This document shows, one piece after another, positions 10,938-14,523 of a stretch of DNA of 14,523 nt (its first letter is position 1; the number at the start of each line of letters is the position of its first letter). Position numbers and translations under genes: made by a program. Source of the DNA: Candidatus Pacearchaeota archaeon (GTDB lineage: Archaea > Nanobdellota > Nanobdellia > Pacearchaeales > GW2011-AR1); contig JAUYJY010000047.1 of assembly GCA_030699205.1 (NCBI GenBank), forward strand, positions 1 through 14,523, in the 5' to 3' direction. Below the pieces are notes generated by a model. That model had not been told where the DNA came from. It did not search any database and was given only the letters and a program-made list of their open reading frames with translations.

Positions 10938-11333
10938 ATGGAAAATGCAGATTTAGTTCCAATTGATGAATATAGAGTTTTCAACAAAAGAACTCGAGAA
11001 CAAAAATTTGTTAGTCTTCAACATGAAGTAGATTGGACTAAGAAATGTTTAGATAATTCTGTTGAAGATAGAAAACTCTATGACAAATTTGGGATTGCTG
11101 GAAAAATAGGATTTGTCTATATGGGGATAAGAGCAATGTGTCATTTGGCAGGAATTGGTCCAGAACTAAATCCAAATGAAGAAAATCTTTTAGATGCAAT
11201 TGGTTTTTCTCTTGCGTATCTTGGTGGTGCTTGTTGGGCATCAGCAAAACTTATACAATATACAGATGAAAGAAGCTGTAGAAAAGATTACCAAAAAGTA
11301 CTTGGAAAATTAGAGCAAGAGAAAACAGCATAA
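10938..11333 (+). CDS. Hypothetical 131-aa protein with two hydrophobic segments
   Basis: The protein has a charged N-terminal part (1-50, with EVDWTKKCLDN), two moderately hydrophobic Gly/Ala-rich segments (about 52-73, GIAGKIGFVYMGIRAMCHLA, and 85-106, DAIGFSLAYLGGACWASAKL) and a charged C-terminal helix (RSCRKDYQKVLGKLEQEK). It could be a two-span membrane protein with both ends in the cytoplasm. No family is recognised. It has its own TATA-like box and lies between boundary sequences in mirror order, so it is probably part of the accessory island. Confidence 0.6.
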   Translation: MENADLVPIDEYRVFNKRTREQKFVSLQHEVDWTKKCLDNSVEDRKLYDKFGIAGKIGFVYMGIRAMCHLAGIGPELNPNEENLLDAIGFSLAYLGGACWASAKLIQYTDERSCRKDYQKVLGKLEQEKTA

Positions 11334-11335
11334 AC

Positions 11336-11605
11336 TTTTCGATTTCTAAAAATTGCTCACAAAAATTTCTTTTAATCAGCGATGTTATGCGACAATTTTA
11401 ATTTTGCATTGGAGCGTTAAACGAAGATATCAAAATCAGAATTTGAGATTTATCTCCAACGATAAAAGTTAAACATCTAAGGAGAAAGTGGAAATATTTT
11501 TCTTAACATCAGGATTTAGAGAAGTTTTGCGACGAAGGAGTAAAATTTGGGAAACCGAAGTGCAACGCGGTTTCCTGTTAATGCCTCAACCTGTCCCATA
11601 ATTCA
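11336..11605. repeat. Right boundary element of the 131-aa gene cassette; no gene seen
   Basis: GATGTTATGCGACAATT (11381-11397) resembles CGCTGTTATACGACATT at 9402-9418, and GAAGTTTTGCGACGA (11521-11535) is a third, looser version. GATATCAAA, AGAATTT and GAAAGTGGAAATA (11426-11434, 11438-11444, 11484-11496) mirror the element left of the gene. GGAAACCG (11550-11557) and CGGTTTCC (11568-11575) form a perfect 8-bp hairpin, without a T-tract, so a terminator is not implied. Confidence 0.55.
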
Positions 11606-11650
11606 TTAAAAATTAAGCACTTTTTCATCCCACTCTATTGAAAAACTCAT
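11606..11650 (-). pseudogene. Truncated RelE-like toxin (14 codons left)
   Basis: Directly after the antitoxin-like gene, and overlapping its TGA as ATGA, a frame begins MSFSIEWDEKVLNF and stops. This is the typical N-terminus of archaeal RelE toxins (M-x-x-x-I-x-W-x-x-x-x-x-x-x-L). The normal protein is about 85-90 aa, so most of it is missing. The sequence beyond belongs to the accessory-island boundary, which suggests the toxin gene was cut by insertion or by a deletion at this edge. Confidence 0.6.
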
Positions 11651-11856
11651 TTTGTAAAGAGCATTTCTCTTGCTTTTTCATGAGATATTTTTGTCTTTCT
11701 TTTTCTTGCTTCTTCTAACTCATTTTTTGCCCAGCCAGTTAGTTCTATTTCTTCCATCTCTTTTTCTTCTTTTTCAGCTATAAGCATTTCTTTAATCTGA
11801 GCTACATCTCTCATTAATTTCCTTAAATCCCTTGCATTTATATTTACATTTTCCAT
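11647..11856 (-). CDS. Orphan RelB-type antitoxin-like protein
   Basis: A 69-aa protein. A short N-terminal part (MENVNINARDLRKLMRDVAQ) is followed by an acidic helix (EKEEKEMEEIE) and LTGWAKNELEEARKRKTKIS, ending SHEKAREMLFTK. The last part is typical of small archaeal antitoxins partnered with RelE. The ATGA junction with the truncated toxin frame supports this. With the toxin broken, it may be a leftover, or may neutralise toxins in trans. TTTAAA lies about 25 bases upstream of its ATG. Confidence 0.65.
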   Translation of the reverse strand: MENVNINARDLRKLMRDVAQIKEMLIAEKEEKEMEEIELTGWAKNELEEARKRKTKISHEKAREMLFTK

Positions 11857-11877
11857 AAGATATCAAGAATTTACAAG

Positions 11878-11883
11878 TTTAAA
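11878..11883 (-). promoter_or_regulatory. TATA-like box for the orphan antitoxin
   Basis: Minus-strand TTTTTTAAAC, with TTTAAA centred about 25 bases before ATG 11856. Confidence 0.45.
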
Positions 11884-11890
11884 AAATTAT

Positions 11891-11995
11891 CTAAAACGAG
11901 TTTGGAACATAAGTTACTTCCAATTTTATCTTATCAGGATTTTCAAAGAAAACGGCATAACAACTTCTCTTATTGAGTGGAAAAGAAAAGTGATT
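11891..11995 (-). pseudogene. C-terminal remnant of a VOC/glyoxalase-fold protein
   Basis: A 34-codon frame without a start ends at TAG 11891-11893. It reads YAVFFENPDKIKLEVTY near its end, the characteristic last strand of glyoxalase/bleomycin-resistance (VOC) proteins, usually YAVFFxDPDGIKLE. In that motif the Glu is the metal ligand. An in-frame TAA at 11996-11998 and the end of the thermosome gene at 12028 leave no room for the remaining 90 or so residues, so only the 3' tail survives. It could be the scar of a deletion or replacement. Confidence 0.6.
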
Positions 11996-12027
11996 TTAAT
12001 TAGACATACTCATACCATCACAAACTT

Positions 12028-13641
12028 TCAATCCATCCCCTCATATCCACCCATTCCCCCTCTATAATTCCCTTTCGCTCTTGAATTTCCCGAAGAAACC
12101 AGAACATCATCTATACGCAAAATCATTGCAGCGACTTCTACAGCAGAACTTATTGCCTGACTTTTGACTTTTAATGGCTCAATAATTCCCGCAGAAATAC
12201 AATCCTCAATTTTTCCAGTAAATAAATTTAATCCGTCTTTTATATTTCCTGATTCGTGTCTTTGCTTTAATTCCGTTAAAATGCTTATTGGATCTAATCC
12301 TGCATTTTCAGCTAAAGTTTCAGGAATAAATTCTAAAGCTTGCGAAAATTCTTCAACAGCCAGTCTTTCCCTGCCCCCCAAAGTATTTGCATAAATCCTA
12401 AGTCTCCTCGCCAATTCAATCTCTATAGCCCCTCCCCCTGGAACCATTCTTCCCTCCTTTAATGCAGTGCTAACAACACCAATTCCATCCTTAACTGCCC
12501 TTTCAATTTCATCTAAAACATGATCTGTTGAGCCCTTAATCAATAATGTAACTGCCTTGGGATTTTTACACCCTCTAACATAAGTCATAACATTCCCTCC
12601 ACTCCTTATTTGTTCCACTTTTTCTGCTTCTCCAAAATCTTCTTCTCCCAACTCGCTCAAACTCGAAATTATCTTAGCAGAAGTCGCTCTACTCAACTTA
12701 TCCATATCTGCTTTAGCAATTCTCCTACACGCAAAAATTCCTCTTTTAGCCAGATAATATTGGGCAACATCATCAATGCCTTTCTGACAAAAAATGACAT
12801 TAGCTCCTGAAGCAATTATTTTGTCAGTCATACTCTTCAGAGCAATTTCCTCAGATGTAATAAACTCCTGCAGTTGTTGCGGAGTTGAAATAGAAATTTT
12901 AGTTTCTGCTTCAGGTGCCCTCAATTCCAAAGGAAAATCTATCAACAAAATTTTAGCATTTTCAATCTTCTTCGGCATAGATTCATTAGCAGCCTCTTTA
13001 TCTAAAACAATCCCCCTTATTAACTCGCTATTTTCAACGCCATCCCCTCTAATTTTCTCAATTTTTATATTTCCTAATTCAACTTCTCTTCCAGAAGCAA
13101 CTTGGTCAACGGCAGAAACAATTAAATTAGCAAACATTTCCCTATTGCCTTCTGCTTCTTTTCCAGTCATAGCAGTCATCGCAATTTGTTTCAAAACATC
13201 CTTACTCTCAACCGAGAAAGAAACTTCATTGAAAAAATTTTTTACTTTTTCAGCGGCTAATTTATATCCCTTGATTATGACCGTTGGATGAATTCTTTTA
13301 TCTAATAACTTCTCTGCATTTTCTAATAATTTTCCTGCAAGCATCGCAACGGTAGTTGTCCCATCACCAACTTCAGTTTCTTGTGTTTTTGCAATCTCTG
13401 CAATCATCTTTGCAGCGGGATGGTCCAATTCAATTTCTTCTAAAATAGTCACACCATCATTTGTTACTATAACATTCCCCGCAGAATCAACCAGCATTTT
13501 ATCCATCCCCTTAGGACCTAAAGTAGTTTTAACAATATCCGAAACAATTTTTGCAGCAAGAATGTTATTTCTTTGAGCATCCCTTCCCAATGTACGGGAA
13601 ACATTTTCCGGAAGAACATAAATCGGCTGTTTCTCAGTCAT
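12028..13641 (-). CDS. thsA: Thermosome subunit (group II chaperonin)
   Basis: A 537-aa subunit of the archaeal ATP-dependent protein-folding chaperonin, cytoplasmic and forming double rings. LGPKGMDKML (41-50) and NDG (61-63) bind nucleotide. GDGTTTV (92-98) is the phosphate-binding motif with D93. The apical domain spans about 215-365. D385, in ERAVKDGIG, fits the catalytic Asp. VPGGGAIE (400-407) and NAGLDPI (446-452) complete the equatorial domain. The tail is a short Gly/Met-rich GGMGGYEGMD. Full family length, with no broken motif. GAGGGTG about 10 bases before the ATG could be a ribosome-binding site; boxes TTTAAAAG (about 13704-13711) or TTTAATTAA nearer the start are both possible. 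Symbol by family convention; the paralogue type is not determined. Confidence 0.97.
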   Translation of the reverse strand: MTEKQPIYVLPENVSRTLGRDAQRNNILAAKIVSDIVKTTLGPKGMDKMLVDSAGNVIVTNDGVTILEEIELDHPAAKMIAEIAKTQETEVGDGTTTVAMLAGKLLENAEKLLDKRIHPTVIIKGYKLAAEKVKNFFNEVSFSVESKDVLKQIAMTAMTGKEAEGNREMFANLIVSAVDQVASGREVELGNIKIEKIRGDGVENSELIRGIVLDKEAANESMPKKIENAKILLIDFPLELRAPEAETKISISTPQQLQEFITSEEIALKSMTDKIIASGANVIFCQKGIDDVAQYYLAKRGIFACRRIAKADMDKLSRATSAKIISSLSELGEEDFGEAEKVEQIRSGGNVMTYVRGCKNPKAVTLLIKGSTDHVLDEIERAVKDGIGVVSTALKEGRMVPGGGAIEIELARRLRIYANTLGGRERLAVEEFSQALEFIPETLAENAGLDPISILTELKQRHESGNIKDGLNLFTGKIEDCISAGIIEPLKVKSQAISSAVEVAAMILRIDDVLVSSGNSRAKGNYRGGMGGYEGMD

Positions 13642-13648
13642 TGATTAC

Positions 13649-13711
13649 ACACCCTCAAATTAATTAAATAATCCACATTCATACTATACTTCCTAAAAGC
13701 TGAACTTTTAA
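13649..13711 (-). promoter_or_regulatory. Thermosome upstream region: TATA box and Shine-Dalgarno-like site
   Basis: On the minus strand TGTTTAAAAG (about 13713-13704) would start transcription near 13682 and give a leader of about 40 bases containing GAGGGTG before the ATG. TTTAATTAA at about 13660-13670 would instead give a nearly leaderless mRNA. A classic archaeal heat-shock regulator site was not identified. Confidence 0.4.
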
Positions 13712-13763
13712 ACATTTATACAATAAATCACCTATTTTAAATCTCAAACAAACGCAATTATTC

Positions 13764-13770
13764 TTAAATA
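13764..13770 (+). promoter_or_regulatory. TATA-like box for the CBS-domain gene
   Basis: TTAAATA centred 31 bases before ATG 13798, implying a leader of only a few bases. Confidence 0.4.
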
Positions 13771-13797
13771 TCAACCAGAACAAAGATTCACAGGAAA

Positions 13798-14391
13798 ATG
13801 GCTTTAAAATTATCAAATAACCAGATAATACATAATAAGGTAAGGGTAGCTATCGGCGACCTTATGACAAGAAATTTTGCAGCGATAAATCCAGAAGACA
13901 ATCTGCACAAAGCATCTAAGGAAATGATTAAAGAGAAAGTAAACAGCCTTTTAATCACAAAAGATAGGAAACTCATAGGAATAATAACGGCGAGAGATGT
14001 CTTATGGGCAATAACAAAGAAGGGAAATTTAGATTTAAAAAAAATCAAGGCAATAGAAATTGCGACAAAAAAAGTAGCAGTCATAAAACCCTCTGCAGAT
14101 ATCTCTCAAGCAATAAATAAAATGAAACAATACGGCTTTAGAAGGCTCCCCGTATTATCAAAGGGAAATGTTGTAGGAATGATAACCCTCAAAGATATAT
14201 TAAAAGTAGACCCCACATTATATTCACAATTGGGAGAGTTATCCTCAATAAAAGAAGAATTTGCCAAATTAAAAAAAATAAAATCTAGTGAATGGGAACA
14301 GGAGGGATTGTGCGAGGAATGTGACTCCTTCTCTTCCTTGTTAAAAGTAGACGGCAGATTACTTTGTCTGGATTGCCGAAATGAATTATAG
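13798..14391 (+). CDS. Two-CBS-domain protein with C-terminal zinc ribbon
   Basis: A 197-aa cytoplasmic protein. CBS domain 1 is at about 18-75 (IGDLMTRNFAAINPEDNLHK, then LIGIITARDVLWA), and CBS domain 2 at about 84-138 (IEIATKKVAVIKPSADISQA, then VVGMITLKDIL). Paired CBS domains form a Bateman module that binds adenosine nucleotides or similar ligands. A linker helix (150-168) leads to a zinc ribbon, LCEECDSF...LLCLDC, with C172, C175, C190 and C193. CBS plus zinc-ribbon proteins are common in archaea and thought to act as energy-sensing regulators, perhaps binding nucleic acid or protein through the ribbon. It is divergent from the thermosome gene. Its stop TAG is the TATAG of repeat copy D. 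Confidence 0.88.
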   Translation: MALKLSNNQIIHNKVRVAIGDLMTRNFAAINPEDNLHKASKEMIKEKVNSLLITKDRKLIGIITARDVLWAITKKGNLDLKKIKAIEIATKKVAVIKPSADISQAINKMKQYGFRRLPVLSKGNVVGMITLKDILKVDPTLYSQLGELSSIKEEFAKLKKIKSSEWEQEGLCEECDSFSSLLKVDGRLLCLDCRNEL

Positions 14392-14523
14392 TCTAAGACA
14401 TTTATAATTGAAAGGTATTTGTCTTAGACTATTAGCGGAAGAACAAAAAACTGTTCAAAATATGGACAATTCTGTTGATTAGCACAATTGTTTTCAGAAT
14501 TGTACAGATAGAGAATTCTGGAC
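14387..14523 (+). repeat. Two-hairpin interspersed repeat, copy D (long form, 3' part cut by window end)
   Basis: Hairpin 1 is complete and identical to copies A and B, starting TATAGTCTAAGACA at 14387. The second hairpin begins at 14433 and carries the same insert as copy 1, starting GGACAATTCTG. The ACAATTCTG/CAGAATTGT pair is present. The window ends inside the insert. TAG at 14389-14391 is the stop codon of the CBS-domain gene. Confidence 0.92.

Noticed and set aside
11550..11575. Intrinsic terminator
   Set aside because: The 8-bp hairpin has no T-tract behind it, and archaeal termination depends mainly on T-runs.
12794..13291. 165-codon open frame antisense to the thermosome gene
   Set aside because: It lies entirely within a well-conserved gene and has no promoter or recognisable motif.

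Overview
The window looks like chromosomal DNA of an AT-rich archaeon, most likely a DPANN lineage of the Woesearchaeota/Pacearchaeota kind. The archaeal signs are a group II chaperonin (thermosome), a two-CBS protein with a C-terminal zinc ribbon, tRNA genes without encoded CCA, and TATA-like boxes centred about 25-27 bases upstream of most ATG codons, which implies mostly leaderless mRNAs. Lineage is inference; no rRNA or ribosomal protein is present. Several genes have a bacterial flavour: a sigma-70 region 4 protein, a GGDEF diguanylate cyclase, a VanZ-like protein and type II toxin-antitoxin genes.

Layout. 1-141: truncated copy of an interspersed two-hairpin repeat. 137-3914: XRE/sigma-region-4 protein (-), 600-aa nucleotidyltransferase-domain protein (-), PHP-like protein (+). 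3922-6208: three more repeat copies between a YdjM-like membrane hydrolase (+), a small zinc ribbon (+), a Cys-rich protein and VanZ-like pair (-), and a RelE/RelB-type module (-). 6188-7249: membrane protein directly behind tRNA-Val(TAC) (-), a structured tRNA-derived stretch, a small unknown protein (-), and tRNA-Gly(GCC) (+) with a duplicated 3' end. 7409-9241: DUF4258/DUF2283 pair, diguanylate cyclase and two small membrane proteins (+). 9242-11640: accessory island with a nucleoside-deoxyribosyltransferase-like gene, a DUF6994-type gene and an unknown gene, each bracketed by inverted repeats or hairpins; the relE toxin remnant marks its right edge. 11647-14391: orphan antitoxin, VOC-family remnant, thermosome (-), CBS/zinc-ribbon gene (+). 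14387-14523: the fifth repeat copy, cut by the window end.

The main undescribed candidate is the interspersed repeat. Every copy has the same orientation. The first hairpin (12-bp perfect stem) is nearly invariant, loop included. The second hairpin keeps its base, while its tip is replaced or expanded and one base pair covaries. Copies lie exactly at gene 3' ends, sometimes supplying the stop codon, and the first loop carries a TATA-like sequence that could drive the gene behind it. Both window ends lie in the long form of the element. The second candidate is the inverted-repeat-bracketed cassette island. The GGDEF protein with an intact inhibitory site and the sigma-region-4 protein are also unusual in an archaeon.
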